16,672 bases of DNA from the NCBI GenBank assembly GCA_946479895.1, contig CAMLHT010000053.1, forward strand, positions 1 to 16,672, in the 5' to 3' direction. Source of the DNA: an uncultured Gemmatimonadota bacterium (lineage in GTDB: Bacteria > Gemmatimonadota > Gemmatimonadetes > Gemmatimonadales > Gemmatimonadaceae). The stretch's first letter is position 1. The number at the start of each line of letters is the position of its first letter. Below are positions 7,231 to 15,353 of this stretch, piece by piece. The notes beneath the pieces are model-generated. The model made no database searches. It had not been told where the DNA came from and saw nothing but the letters and a program-made list of their open reading frames with translations. The translations under genes were made by a program, and so were the position numbers.

Positions 7231-9719
7231 CGCTTCTGCTTCGACGTCAATCGCTCGCGCGACGCTGTCGTCTCCGCCCGCGTAATCCGATCGTAGACCG
7301 CGCGTGCGCGTTCGACCTCGGCGTGAAAACGCTCGCGCTCGGCCGCGGAGCGCCATGGCGCCCGCTGGTCCACGCGCGTCCAGATGGACTCGGTGAGCTC
7401 GGCGAGAAAGCGGGCGTCCTCCGCTGACGTCCACCGCCGTCCACCCCGCACCACGTACACGGGCGTGGATTGGGCGAAGGCGTAGCTGTCGCCCACGTAG
7501 CGTGACGCGGGACCGACGGCGCGCACCGCGATCCAGCCGCCGTGCGGAATGGCTACCTCGCCGTCGAAGACGAGGTGCGACGAGTCTTTCGGGCTCACCG
7601 TCGCGGCGACCTTCCCGTTGACGATGATCTCGAGCCTCCCCACCGGCGCGATGGAGCGCGTGACTGCGCGAACGTGAACCGACTCCGGGGCGGAGGAGCC
7701 GAGTGCCAGCTCGTCGCCCATCTTCCGGCCGTTCACGTCGAGCCAGAGCAGCGGACCGGTGGACGAGTAGCTCCGTCCCGCGCGGATGCCGGCGAGCCAC
7801 GACGCAACGGTGAGCGGGCCACGTACCTGGACGTACGCGCGATCGGTTCCCGGCGGCGGATCGCGCCACACGTCGGTGAAGTTGTCGGTGCCGCCGGTGG
7901 CCGGAAGGCGGAAGCCGCAGTTCAGCAGCCGGACATACATGTCGTCCGACGCCAGCTCGTCGGAGTACACCGACGATACGTCGTAGAACTCCCCGCGTCC
8001 GAGCGCGACGTCGACGGGAATGAGCGAGTTGCTCCCGTCAACTGGAGTGCGCACCTCGTTCAGGTACGGATGGACGTATCCGGCCATGCCGCCCTGCGCC
8101 TTTGCCGAGTCGAAGTACATGCCGTCCAGCTCGGGCTGGGCGTAGGCGGAATTCGGGAGCCCCGCCTGGAAGGGCAGCACGAAGTGCTGGATGCCCAGCA
8201 ACGCGATGTGCCCAAGCGAGCCGCGGAACTCCTCGGCGTACTGGAGCACGAAATCGCGCGTCGAAAGCGGCGACGGCTTGCCGGTGAGGTCCGACCACCG
8301 CCCCATGATCTTCGAGTCGTCCATGTGCACCAGGGCGTTCGTCAGGTGCAGGTCCTCCGCAAGGAGCTGATCGAAGAACGCCTCGTGGGTGAGCCCGAAA
8401 CGCCCCTGATGGAGGTCGTGCACGTGGGTGTCTCCGGAGTACCAGCCCTCCGCGGGAAGATCGGCCAGCCGTTGCAGACGCAGCGTGAGCGTACGCGTGG
8501 TACCGGCTGCTACTTCCACCGTCTCGGCGCTCGGCCGATACTCGAACCCCTTCATCGCTTCCACGCTCGTACGGCCCGCAGGCACCTCGACCTCGAACGG
8601 GCGTGGCGCCTGGAAATAGTGCGTCTCCGTCGCCGAGATCACGCGGTGGAATCCGCCGGCCGGCGCGTATGAACGCCCATCGCTCGCCTGCAGGTAGATG
8701 CGTGCAGCGGTGGGCTTGCCGTCGGGTCCGAGCACTGTCACGCGCAGTCGACCCGTGGCCACGCGCGGCTTCATCCCGTGAATGGGGACGGCGTGCCACG
8801 CCGACACCGTGCCGCCACCGATGCTGGCGACGTACAGCGTCGTCGCGCCAGTGCGGTTGGAGACAAAGGCGAACCGCTTGCCGTCGGGACTCGGCGACGG
8901 CGAGTACTCGTCCCGATCGTCGATCGTGAGGCGGATCGGGTTGCCGCCACGCACCGAGACGATGCCGACGTCGTTGGAGCCCACGGCATCGGAGACGAAG
9001 AGGAAGCGTGTTCCGTCGGGCATCCATGCGGGCTTCGTGCGATACTCGCCTTCCTCGTAGTGCACGAGCGTTGGCGCGCCGCCGGCGATGGGACGCACCC
9101 AGATGCCGCCCGTGCCGAGACGCCCCTGCACGGTGGCCACGTACGCGAGCTGCCGCCCATCCGGCGAGACGGCAGGCTGGATCTGCGAGCCCGCCTCCGG
9201 CGTAACGAGCGAATCGGAATTGCGCGCGAAGTCGTGGCGGAAGACGTGGAAGCCGCGACCGCGCGCGCTCACGAAGTAGAGCGCCGACCCGTCGCCATTC
9301 CAGGCCGACTCGACGTCCACGGCGGTGTCGGTGGTGACGCGGGTGACGGCACCGCCCTCGGCGCTCACGACGCCGATGTCGAGGTTGCCGTCGCCGGCGT
9401 CCATCGAGAGGGCGATGCGCGTGCCGTCCGGGCTCCACGCCGGCTCGAAGTGATACGCGGGGCCGGCGGTGAGGGCGATGGCCTCACCGCCCTCGGCTGG
9501 TACCTTCCAGATGTCACCACGCATCGAGAAGGCGATCCAGTGGCCGTCGGGGCTGAATACCGGATCGAGCGGGCCGGTGGAGACCGCGGGGAGCATGTGG
9601 CGCTCCACGCGGTCGGAGTGACCGTACCGGCTGGGGCCTGCGTGGCCGATCGCCACCCACAGGCCCAGCATGGTCACGGGCAGAACGATGCCGAGCAGCG
9701 GCGCTGCCCGGCGCGTCAC
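7227..9719 (-). CDS. TolB-type beta-propeller fused to CehA/McbA-type (PHP-like) metallohydrolase
   Basis: This 830-residue protein begins at GTG 9719, whose GTGA overlaps the SusD stop; a later ATG at 9671 is possible but would truncate the signal. Residues 8-27 are a signal anchor or peptide. Residues ~45-310 carry six PD40/TolB-like propeller blades, recognisable by SPDG or related motifs at about 56, 96, 141, 185, 233 and 277. Residues ~322-418 resemble a small beta-sandwich (LRVTVLGPDGKPTAARI ... TLTLRLQRL). The hydrolase part starts with WYSGDTHVHDLH (D430, H432, H434) and includes H465, H504, H513, H550 (GYVHPY) and D612 (GGTDNF). CehA/McbA enzymes hydrolyse carbamate or amide-type bonds (family knowledge). 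The usual late G-S/T-D-x-H motif reads GTDNF here. Linked to susCD, it is inferred to process an imported or surface-bound ligand; the substrate is unknown. Confidence 0.85.
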   Translation of the reverse strand: MTRRAAPLLGIVLPVTMLGLWVAIGHAGPSRYGHSDRVERHMLPAVSTGPLDPVFSPDGHWIAFSMRGDIWKVPAEGGEAIALTAGPAYHFEPAWSPDGTRIALSMDAGDGNLDIGVVSAEGGAVTRVTTDTAVDVESAWNGDGSALYFVSARGRGFHVFRHDFARNSDSLVTPEAGSQIQPAVSPDGRQLAYVATVQGRLGTGGIWVRPIAGGAPTLVHYEEGEYRTKPAWMPDGTRFLFVSDAVGSNDVGIVSVRGGNPIRLTIDDRDEYSPSPSPDGKRFAFVSNRTGATTLYVASIGGGTVSAWHAVPIHGMKPRVATGRLRVTVLGPDGKPTAARIYLQASDGRSYAPAGGFHRVISATETHYFQAPRPFEVEVPAGRTSVEAMKGFEYRPSAETVEVAAGTTRTLTLRLQRLADLPAEGWYSGDTHVHDLHQGRFGLTHEAFFDQLLAEDLHLTNALVHMDDSKIMGRWSDLTGKPSPLSTRDFVLQYAEEFRGSLGHIALLGIQHFVLPFQAGLPNSAYAQPELDGMYFDSAKAQGGMAGYVHPYLNEVRTPVDGSNSLIPVDVALGRGEFYDVSSVYSDELASDDMYVRLLNCGFRLPATGGTDNFTDVWRDPPPGTDRAYVQVRGPLTVASWLAGIRAGRSYSSTGPLLWLDVNGRKMGDELALGSSAPESVHVRAVTRSIAPVGRLEIIVNGKVAATVSPKDSSHLVFDGEVAIPHGGWIAVRAVGPASRYVGDSYAFAQSTPVYVVRGGRRWTSAEDARFLAELTESIWTRVDQRAPWRSAAERERFHAEVERARAVYDRITRAETTASRERLTSKQKR

Positions 9720-11209
9720 TTCGTGTCCCACCAGACGCGGTTCGTCAGGTCCGCGCCGCCCTGCGCCGCGACCGCGGCCGTGAGGTTGTCGTTGTTGAAC
9801 GACTGCTCGGACACCGGATAGGTGAGGCGGCGCGCGACGACGTGCGGCACCGTGATCGCCGCCGGTCCGGGCTGAAGGTCGGGAACGCCGGTGCGTCGCC
9901 ATTCGGCGTATGCCTCGGTGCCCTCGCCATACAGCGCGATCCACCGCTGCAGCGCGATCTGCTGCATCGCGTTCGTCGGGTCGTACGCCACCCGTGGCGA
10001 GGCGAGATAGCTGGCGATCGTGGCCTCGGGGACACCGTTCTGCTGCATGGATGCCGTGATTGCGGCGTTGTAGAGCGCCGCGGGATCACCGGCGATCCAG
10101 CCGCGGAGCGCGGCCTCGGCCTGGTCGAACAGCACCTCGGAGTACGTCATGAGAATCGACGACGTCGTCTTCTGGCGGAAGGCGGCGCCGACGCGCGAAG
10201 TGTTGTTGATGCCGATCGCGATCGCGTCGTCGTCCTGCAGGCCGTTCGGTGCGCCGACGTACCTCTTGACCGTCGGGCTCGAGACGATCGGATCGGCGTA
10301 GATCGCCAGCCGCGGGTCGAACAGCGTGTCCGTGCCGGTGGTGGAGATGTAGAGCGACTTGAGGATGTCCACCAGCGTCTTGCTGACGTGCTGGTCGTCG
10401 CGCGTGACGAAGGTCTGGTAGATGGGATTGTTGTTGGTGCCGTCACCGGGCCAGCGCAGCAGCGCGTTGTCGGTGTTGGAGGTGAAGGTGCCGGCGGCGA
10501 TCGCCGCGGCAGCCTCTGCCTGCGCCGTGGCGGGGTCGACCTTCGACAGCCGGAGGGCATAGCGGAGCCGCAGCGAGTTGGCGAACCGCTTCCACTTCGC
10601 GGCATCGCCGCCGTAGATGAGGTCCGCTGTGCCGAAGGTCGGGCCGGTGCCGGGGAGCAGGCTGTTCGCTTGGGCGAGGTCGGTGAAGAGGCCGGCGTAG
10701 ATGTCCTTCTGCGCGTCGTACTTCGGCGGCTTGCTCGGGTCGCCGGAGTTCGCCTCGGAGTAGGGGATGTCGCCCCAGAGGTCGGTCATCAGCCCGTAGG
10801 TCCACGACTTCATCACGAGCGTCGGCGCCACGATCGCCGGCTTCGCGGTCGCGTCCGTCTGCGAGAGGATCGTTGCGAAGTCCTCGAGCCCGCCGGCGTA
10901 GAATCCAGACCAGTAGCCGTTGATGTTGTCGGGCCGGATGGAGTAGCGGTCCTCGTCGGTGAACCGATCCATCGCGATCTGCTGCGACCAGAGCGCCGTC
11001 AGGGTCAGGTCAAGGCTGCCGCCGCGCGCGCGGCTCACGACGTCCGTGACGCCGTTGGGAAAGAGGAACTGCGGCTGCACCGTGCCCGGCGCGTTGGGGT
11101 TGTTGTTGACGTCCGTGATCCTGCCGTTGTCACACGCGCCCGCGAAGGCGGCGACGGCGGCCGCAAGGGCAAGGCCCCGGGTCGCGCGATGCATCATGTG
11201 GTGTCTCAT
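9716..11209 (-). CDS. SusD/RagB-like outer-membrane binding lipoprotein
   Basis: This is a complete 497-residue protein from ATG 11209. The N-terminus has a basic start, a hydrophobic stretch and AGAC at 23-26 (lipid on Cys26), followed by DNGRITDVNNNPNAP, a typical mature SusD start. Other family marks are WSQQIAMDRFTDED, SWTYGLMTDLWGDIPYSEA, YGGDAAKWKRFANSLRLRYALRLS and the C-terminal NRVWWDTK. It would sit on the outer membrane as the lid of the SusC transporter encoded 34 bp upstream. An upstream in-frame ATG at 11257 is rejected because it lies inside the susC end and would bury the signal sequence. No strong Shine-Dalgarno precedes 11209. Its stop overlaps the GTG start of the hydrolase gene, indicating translational coupling. 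Absence of glycosidases nearby makes a peptide or amide ligand more likely than a glycan (inference). Confidence 0.92.
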   Translation of the reverse strand: MRHHMMHRATRGLALAAAVAAFAGACDNGRITDVNNNPNAPGTVQPQFLFPNGVTDVVSRARGGSLDLTLTALWSQQIAMDRFTDEDRYSIRPDNINGYWSGFYAGGLEDFATILSQTDATAKPAIVAPTLVMKSWTYGLMTDLWGDIPYSEANSGDPSKPPKYDAQKDIYAGLFTDLAQANSLLPGTGPTFGTADLIYGGDAAKWKRFANSLRLRYALRLSKVDPATAQAEAAAAIAAGTFTSNTDNALLRWPGDGTNNNPIYQTFVTRDDQHVSKTLVDILKSLYISTTGTDTLFDPRLAIYADPIVSSPTVKRYVGAPNGLQDDDAIAIGINNTSRVGAAFRQKTTSSILMTYSEVLFDQAEAALRGWIAGDPAALYNAAITASMQQNGVPEATIASYLASPRVAYDPTNAMQQIALQRWIALYGEGTEAYAEWRRTGVPDLQPGPAAITVPHVVARRLTYPVSEQSFNNDNLTAAVAAQGGADLTNRVWWDTK

Positions 11210-11243
11210 GTGATCATCGTTGGCGAAAGGTCGTGGAGGCTCG

Positions 11244-14200
11244 TCACGGTGTGACATTCAGGACGAAGCCGATGCTTCGCGCCGATGGAAAGTTCACGAA
11301 CTCGATGCCCTGCACGTTCCCGTTGTCGAAGGCGCTCTCCGGATCGATGTCCGGCGCCTTGGCGTGAAGCCAGAGATTCCGGCCGACGAGCGCGATGTTC
11401 ATCGTCGTGATGCCGAGCCGCGAGGAGAGGTGCGACGGTACGGCGTAGCCAAGGCGCGCCTCACGCAGCTTCACGAACGACGCGTCCACCATGTTCGCCT
11501 CGTGAAGCTGGAACAGGGAGTTGAAGTACGCCTGCGCCGTCACCTTCGTGGTGTTCGGCGTGCCGTCGGCGTTCACGCCGTCGACGATCAGGCCGCCCCC
11601 TTCCGCCAGCGTCTGCCCGTTCTCGCGCCCGCGCAGCGAGGACTTCAGGACACCCGACTCCTCGCCGAACATCTTCGTCGTGCTGAAGATCCGGCCGCCC
11701 TGGCGCGTGTCGATCAGGAAGCTGAAGTCGAAGTCGTGGTAGTGGAAACGGTTCTGCAGGCCGCCGATCCAGTCGGGGGTGTAGTGGCCAAGCACCACCT
11801 GGTTGGGGTCGACACGCGGCAGGCCGTTCTGGAGGATCAGCTTGCCGTCGGCATTCCGCAGGTACGGGTTGCCATAGAGCGTCCCGTACGGCTGGTTGAG
11901 CCGCGCCTCCACCGAGAGCCCCCAGTAGGCCCCCAGCACCACGGTCTGCAGCCCCGGATAGAGGCTCTCCACCTTGCTGTCGTTCTTCGCGTAGTTGACG
12001 ACGACGTCCCAGTTGAAGCCGCCCGCCGACCGGATCGGCGAGATGGTGCTCTGCAGCTCCACGCCCTTGTTGCGGATGCTTCCCGCGTTCACCACCGCGC
12101 TCGTGAAGCCGGTGGCGGCCGTGATCTGCGCCGGGATGATCTGGTTGCTCGTCAGCTTGTTGTAGTACGTCGCGTCGAGGGTGACACGGTCGTCGAGCAG
12201 GCGGAACTCGCCGCCTCCCTCCCAGGAGCTGGTCTTCTCGGGCTTGAGGTTGGCGTTGGGAATGGTGTTCGGCACGCCGAAGCGCGGCACGCTGCCGAAT
12301 GGCGTTCCGGCGGCGTAGGAGATCGCGAGCTGATAGGGGTCGGCATCATTGCCCACCTCCGCCCAGCTTGCGCGGAGCTTGCCATAAGTCAGCCATCTCC
12401 CGAGGCGCGTGGACGGGAGGGCATCCGTGAAGACGAAGCTCCCCGAGACGGAGGGATAGAAGTACGAGTTGCTGCCCCGCGGCAGCGTCGACGACCAGTC
12501 GTTGCGGCCCGTGATGTCGGTGAAGAGGTAGTTGTTCCACGACAGCTGCGCCTGGCCGTACGCGCTGTTCGTGCGACGCACCGACTCGAACGACGACACC
12601 TGCGGCGTGACGGCCGAGTTGCCGATGTTGAAGGTGCCCGGGATCACGAGATGGTTCGTCCCGGCGCGATCGATGCTCGAGCGGCTGTCGCGCAGGTTGC
12701 CGCCGACATTGAACGTCACGCCCAGCTTGGAATTCAGCTTCGGCTCGGCCGTGAGGAGGATGTCGCTGTTCGTCTCGCGGCTGTAGAGGTTCTGCTCGAA
12801 GAACGCCCCGCCCGAGTAGTCGACGGCGATGTTGCCGTCGGCGAACTCCTGCTTGCGCCAGTCGCGGTACCAGTCGGTGCCGCTGCGGCCGGTGGCGGAG
12901 AGCCAGTCGGTGATCTTGAACGTCAGGGAGCCAGAGCCGATGAGGCGGTCGCGCGTGTCGTCGTTCGGATCGGCGTAGACGTCCCAGTACGGGTTGTTGG
13001 TGGTGGTGTGGTTCGGCCCGTTCTGGGTACCGTCGGGGTTGATGTAGTTGCGGAGGTGCGGCAGGTCGCGCTGCCGGCCGCCCCAGATCTCGATGTTGAA
13101 CAGCGCGCTGTTGGCGTCGTAGCCGGTGCCCGGTCGGTCGTGGCCGACGCCACGCACGTAATTCAGGTTGGCGCGCGTGCTGAAGCGGTGGTTGATCGTG
13201 GCCCCGCCGGCCAGCGACGTGTTGAGGCGACGCAGCGTGTTGGTGGGGAACATCGACTTCTGGTCGAGCTGGGTGGCCGAGAGGCGGATGTCGGCGCGGT
13301 CGCTGGCGCCGGAGACTGCCACCGTCGACGTGGAGGTGCGACCGAGCTCGAAGAAGTCCCGCACGTTGTTCGGCGCCGGCACCCAGGGTGCAGGCACGCC
13401 GTCGCTCCACCACTGCGTGATCAGGCGACCGTCCATCTTCGGGCCCCAGCTGCGGTTCACGTTGTCATTGATGCCACCGCCCTTGCCGTCCTTGTACGAG
13501 AACAGGCCTCCGGATCCCTGGCCGTAGACATCCTGGAACTCGGGCAGCCTGAGTGGCGTCTCGAACGTCAGGTTCTGCGTCACGTTGACGCCCAGCCCGC
13601 GCGAGCCGCGGCCGGATTTCGTGGTGATGACCACCGCGCCATTGGCCGCCCGGGCGCCGTAGAGCGCGGCCGCGTTGGCGCCCTTCAGGATGCTGATCGA
13701 CTCGATGTCGTTCGGGTTGATGTCCGACGCGGCGTTGCCGAAGTCGAGGCCGCCGAAGCCGGTGTTGCGGCCGGAGGCCGTGCTCGCGACGGATGAGTTG
13801 TCGATCGGGATGCCGTCGATGACGAACAGGGGCTGGTTGTTGCCCGCCACCGAGTTCGCGCCGCGAATGACGATGCGCGCCGACCCGCCCGGCGGTCCGT
13901 TGTTCGTGATCTGGACGCCGGCCACCTTGCCGCTGAGCGCATTGACGACGTTCGGTTCGCGCGCCTCGGTGAGCTCCGCCGGCGCGATGGTCTGTTGCGC
14001 CACGCCAAGGGAGCGCTTGTCACGCTCGATGCCGAGGGCGGTGACGACCACGCCCTCGAGCTGCGTCGGCGCCGGAGTGAGGACGAAGTCGTGGGTCTGC
14101 CTCCCCGCCGTGAGCGTGATGGCGGCGGTGGCGTCGCGGTAGCCGATGCGTCGCACCCGCAGCGACGCCGCTCCTCCGGTCACTCGCTCGGCGGGCACCA

Positions 14201-14396
14201 GCACCACATAGCTGCCATCGTCCTTGGAGACCGCGCCCACGGTGGTGCCGGCGAGGAAGATGTTGGCGTTGGAGAGCGCCTCACCGGTGGTCGCGCTGAC
14301 CCGGCCGGTGATGGTGAGGGTGGCTTGCGCCTGGAGCGGCGCGCGCGGCACGATGAGGGCCGCGACTGTCAGGGCGGTGGAGAGAAATCGTCGCAT
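11244..14396 (-). CDS. SusC/RagA-type TonB-dependent outer-membrane transporter
   Basis: This 1050-residue protein starts at ATG 14396, with AGGAG at 14403-14407 (6-nt spacing). Residues 1-24 form a signal peptide ending LQAQ-A. A carboxypeptidase-regulatory-like beta domain follows (about 28-110, ITGRVSATTGEALSNANIFL), then the VVVTALGIERDKRSLG junction (117-131) and the plug. The plug includes VNALSGKVAGVQI, GSARIVIRGANS, FVIDGIPIDN (191-200) and GANAAALYGARAANGAVVITTKSG (239-262), which are hallmark SusC signatures. The rest is a large beta-barrel of alternating aromatic strands ending SIGFVLNVTP. Length is typical for SusC proteins. It imports ligand captured by the SusD encoded next, driven by TonB-ExbBD, which is not in this window. 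It is the first gene of a susC-susD-hydrolase operon, with a ~125-nt leader from the candidate promoter near 14530. Confidence 0.95.
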   Translation of the reverse strand: MRRFLSTALTVAALIVPRAPLQAQATLTITGRVSATTGEALSNANIFLAGTTVGAVSKDDGSYVVLVPAERVTGGAASLRVRRIGYRDATAAITLTAGRQTHDFVLTPAPTQLEGVVVTALGIERDKRSLGVAQQTIAPAELTEAREPNVVNALSGKVAGVQITNNGPPGGSARIVIRGANSVAGNNQPLFVIDGIPIDNSSVASTASGRNTGFGGLDFGNAASDINPNDIESISILKGANAAALYGARAANGAVVITTKSGRGSRGLGVNVTQNLTFETPLRLPEFQDVYGQGSGGLFSYKDGKGGGINDNVNRSWGPKMDGRLITQWWSDGVPAPWVPAPNNVRDFFELGRTSTSTVAVSGASDRADIRLSATQLDQKSMFPTNTLRRLNTSLAGGATINHRFSTRANLNYVRGVGHDRPGTGYDANSALFNIEIWGGRQRDLPHLRNYINPDGTQNGPNHTTTNNPYWDVYADPNDDTRDRLIGSGSLTFKITDWLSATGRSGTDWYRDWRKQEFADGNIAVDYSGGAFFEQNLYSRETNSDILLTAEPKLNSKLGVTFNVGGNLRDSRSSIDRAGTNHLVIPGTFNIGNSAVTPQVSSFESVRRTNSAYGQAQLSWNNYLFTDITGRNDWSSTLPRGSNSYFYPSVSGSFVFTDALPSTRLGRWLTYGKLRASWAEVGNDADPYQLAISYAAGTPFGSVPRFGVPNTIPNANLKPEKTSSWEGGGEFRLLDDRVTLDATYYNKLTSNQIIPAQITAATGFTSAVVNAGSIRNKGVELQSTISPIRSAGGFNWDVVVNYAKNDSKVESLYPGLQTVVLGAYWGLSVEARLNQPYGTLYGNPYLRNADGKLILQNGLPRVDPNQVVLGHYTPDWIGGLQNRFHYHDFDFSFLIDTRQGGRIFSTTKMFGEESGVLKSSLRGRENGQTLAEGGGLIVDGVNADGTPNTTKVTAQAYFNSLFQLHEANMVDASFVKLREARLGYAVPSHLSSRLGITTMNIALVGRNLWLHAKAPDIDPESAFDNGNVQGIEFVNFPSARSIGFVLNVTP

Positions 14397-14402
14397 CAGA
14401 GT

Positions 14403-14407
14403 CTCCT
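14403..14407 (-). promoter_or_regulatory. Ribosome binding site AGGAG of susC
   Basis: On the minus strand AGGAG ends 6 nt before the ATG at 14396. It supports the annotated start and is the clearest Shine-Dalgarno sequence on this strand. Confidence 0.7.
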
Positions 14408-14520
14408 AGGGCAATGCCGGGCTGGACGGGACGACAGTGGAGGAACCGACGGCGGATCGCGGAGTGAGAGCCGTGCGCGGGCGACGTGTCGCGCGGGCGG
14501 GTTCGAAGTCAGGTCGCGTG

Positions 14521-14549
14521 AGTGGATATTGTATGCGATCCCCCGATCG
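14521..14549 (-). promoter_or_regulatory. Candidate promoter/operator of the susC operon (copy 1 of a shared palindromic element)
   Basis: In a GC-rich intergenic stretch, minus-strand GATCGCATACAATATCC (14540-14524) stands out as AT-rich. It holds a -10-like TACAAT (14533-14528) inside an imperfect dyad (plus strand GGATA-TTG-TATGC). It matches 14 of 17 bases with the element at 16446-16462 upstream of the permease gene, in the same strand and register. A second small palindrome, CGATC-CCCC-GATCG (14536-14549), abuts it. No convincing -35 is visible. A -10 embedded in a dyad is typical of a repressor-controlled promoter. The predicted transcript would start near 14521, about 125 nt before susC. 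Confidence 0.55.
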
Positions 14550-14639
14550 TCTCACGACCCGGCGATCCCCGGCGCGGTCACCCCCTGGTCGGCTGGCGCG
14601 GCACCGCTCCACACGGAGCCATGTCGCGTCCTGGTGGCG

Positions 14640-15353
14640 TCACCGCGCGGTGGACACGACGGTGGCGCGGATCAGGTGATCCAGCAGCGGGAACTCCCGG
14701 TCGAGATAGGCGTTGCCTTCCGAAAGCACGCGCTGCTGGTGGCCGGCCCGCATCCCGCCGCCCGAGCGCTCGCCGTAGCCCGAGTACAGGCTGTCGACGA
14801 CGTCCATTCCCTGCACGACGTACCCGAGTGGCGCGAAGCCCTGCGCGTCCTGGCTCAGGTTGTCGCGCCGGTTGACGACGACCTGCGTCGTGCGCGTATC
14901 GGGGCCGGTCATCGCGAAGATGACGGAGCCGCGCACGTTGCTCGCCCGCACCGGATCATCCCTGATCGGGCGGCTCGCCCACACCGCGGTGACCGCCGGA
15001 TCGCCGGCGATCCCGAACTGCGTGATCCAGCCGGCGACGGTGCGGCTGAACCGCGAGTCGTCGTAGTAGCCGGCGCGCACCAGGTGGTAGAGATGATCCA
15101 CCCCGATCGGCGCGAGCGCCCTCGTGAGCTCGATGGTGAACGGCCCTCGCGTCGTCTCGACGCGCACCCGGAACGTCGCTGGCGCCGGTTCACGCCAGAA
15201 CGGCGCGTCGGGTGCAAGGAGCATCGCGCGCATCGGCGCGGGCGTTGGTGGCGTCGACTCGCCGCGCCGTATGCCGGTGCAGGCGAGCGCACCGGCACAC
15301 CCGGCGGCGAGCAGCGCCCGCCGCCACGCCCCTCGTCCGCGCACCCCCGTCAT
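14640..15353 (-). CDS. Cyclophilin-type peptidyl-prolyl cis-trans isomerase, probable lipoprotein
   Basis: This 237-residue protein starts at ATG 15353, overlapping the permease stop (ATGA on the minus strand, 15350-15353). The longer upstream open frame lies inside the permease gene. The N-terminus RRALLAAGCAGALAC suggests export, with Cys19 (or Cys25) as the likely lipid site. The cyclophilin fold spans about residues 61-235. It includes VRVETTRGPFTIELTRALAP, then FSRTVAGWITQFGIAGDP with R104 and Q112 matching the catalytic Arg and Gln of the family, and SVIFAMTGPDTRTTQVVVN with the conserved Gln at 157. The segment YVVQGMDVVDSL matches the family's VVEGMDVVD. The usual Phe after that Gln is Val. 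It likely assists folding of envelope proteins at proline bonds. Why it is coupled to a TSUP permease is unclear. Confidence 0.9.
   Translation of the reverse strand: MTGVRGRGAWRRALLAAGCAGALACTGIRRGESTPPTPAPMRAMLLAPDAPFWREPAPATFRVRVETTRGPFTIELTRALAPIGVDHLYHLVRAGYYDDSRFSRTVAGWITQFGIAGDPAVTAVWASRPIRDDPVRASNVRGSVIFAMTGPDTRTTQVVVNRRDNLSQDAQGFAPLGYVVQGMDVVDSLYSGYGERSGGGMRAGHQQRVLSEGNAYLDREFPLLDHLIRATVVSTAR

Larger units (their letters stand above)
14397..14639. other. Intergenic region between the cyclophilin stop and susC start
   Basis: This stretch has no credible gene; short open frames on both strands have arginine-rich, out-of-frame character. It contains the susC ribosome site, a leader of ~115 nt with a direct repeat GCGCGGGCG (14475-14483 and 14491-14499), and the palindromic promoter element near 14530. 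It also contains a weak hairpin, GCTCC-ACAC-GGAGC, at 14606-14619. The hairpin lies just past the cyclophilin stop and might contribute to termination, but it is only 5 bp with no T-run. Confidence 0.6.

Noticed and set aside
9720..9944. 75-codon N-terminal extension of the propeller-hydrolase frame
   Set aside because: It lies entirely within susD and is Arg-rich; the GTG at 9719 overlaps the susD stop and is followed by a signal sequence.
11210..11257. Upstream ATG start for the minus-strand SusD
   Set aside because: It would overlap susC and add 16 charged residues before the signal sequence, which begins naturally at 11209.
11220..13796. 858-codon open frame on the plus strand opposite susC
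   Set aside because: Composition is Arg/Val/Ala/Gly-rich and without domains; the opposing frame is an unambiguous full-length SusC.
14475..14499. Direct repeat GCGCGGGCG twice, 16 bp apart, in the susC leader
   Set aside because: Low-complexity GC sequence; such short repeats are expected by chance at this base composition.
14406..14679. Small open frames on both strands in the susC-cyclophilin gap
   Set aside because: Arg/Pro-rich, no ribosome site, no recognisable features; they cover the promoter element and leader.
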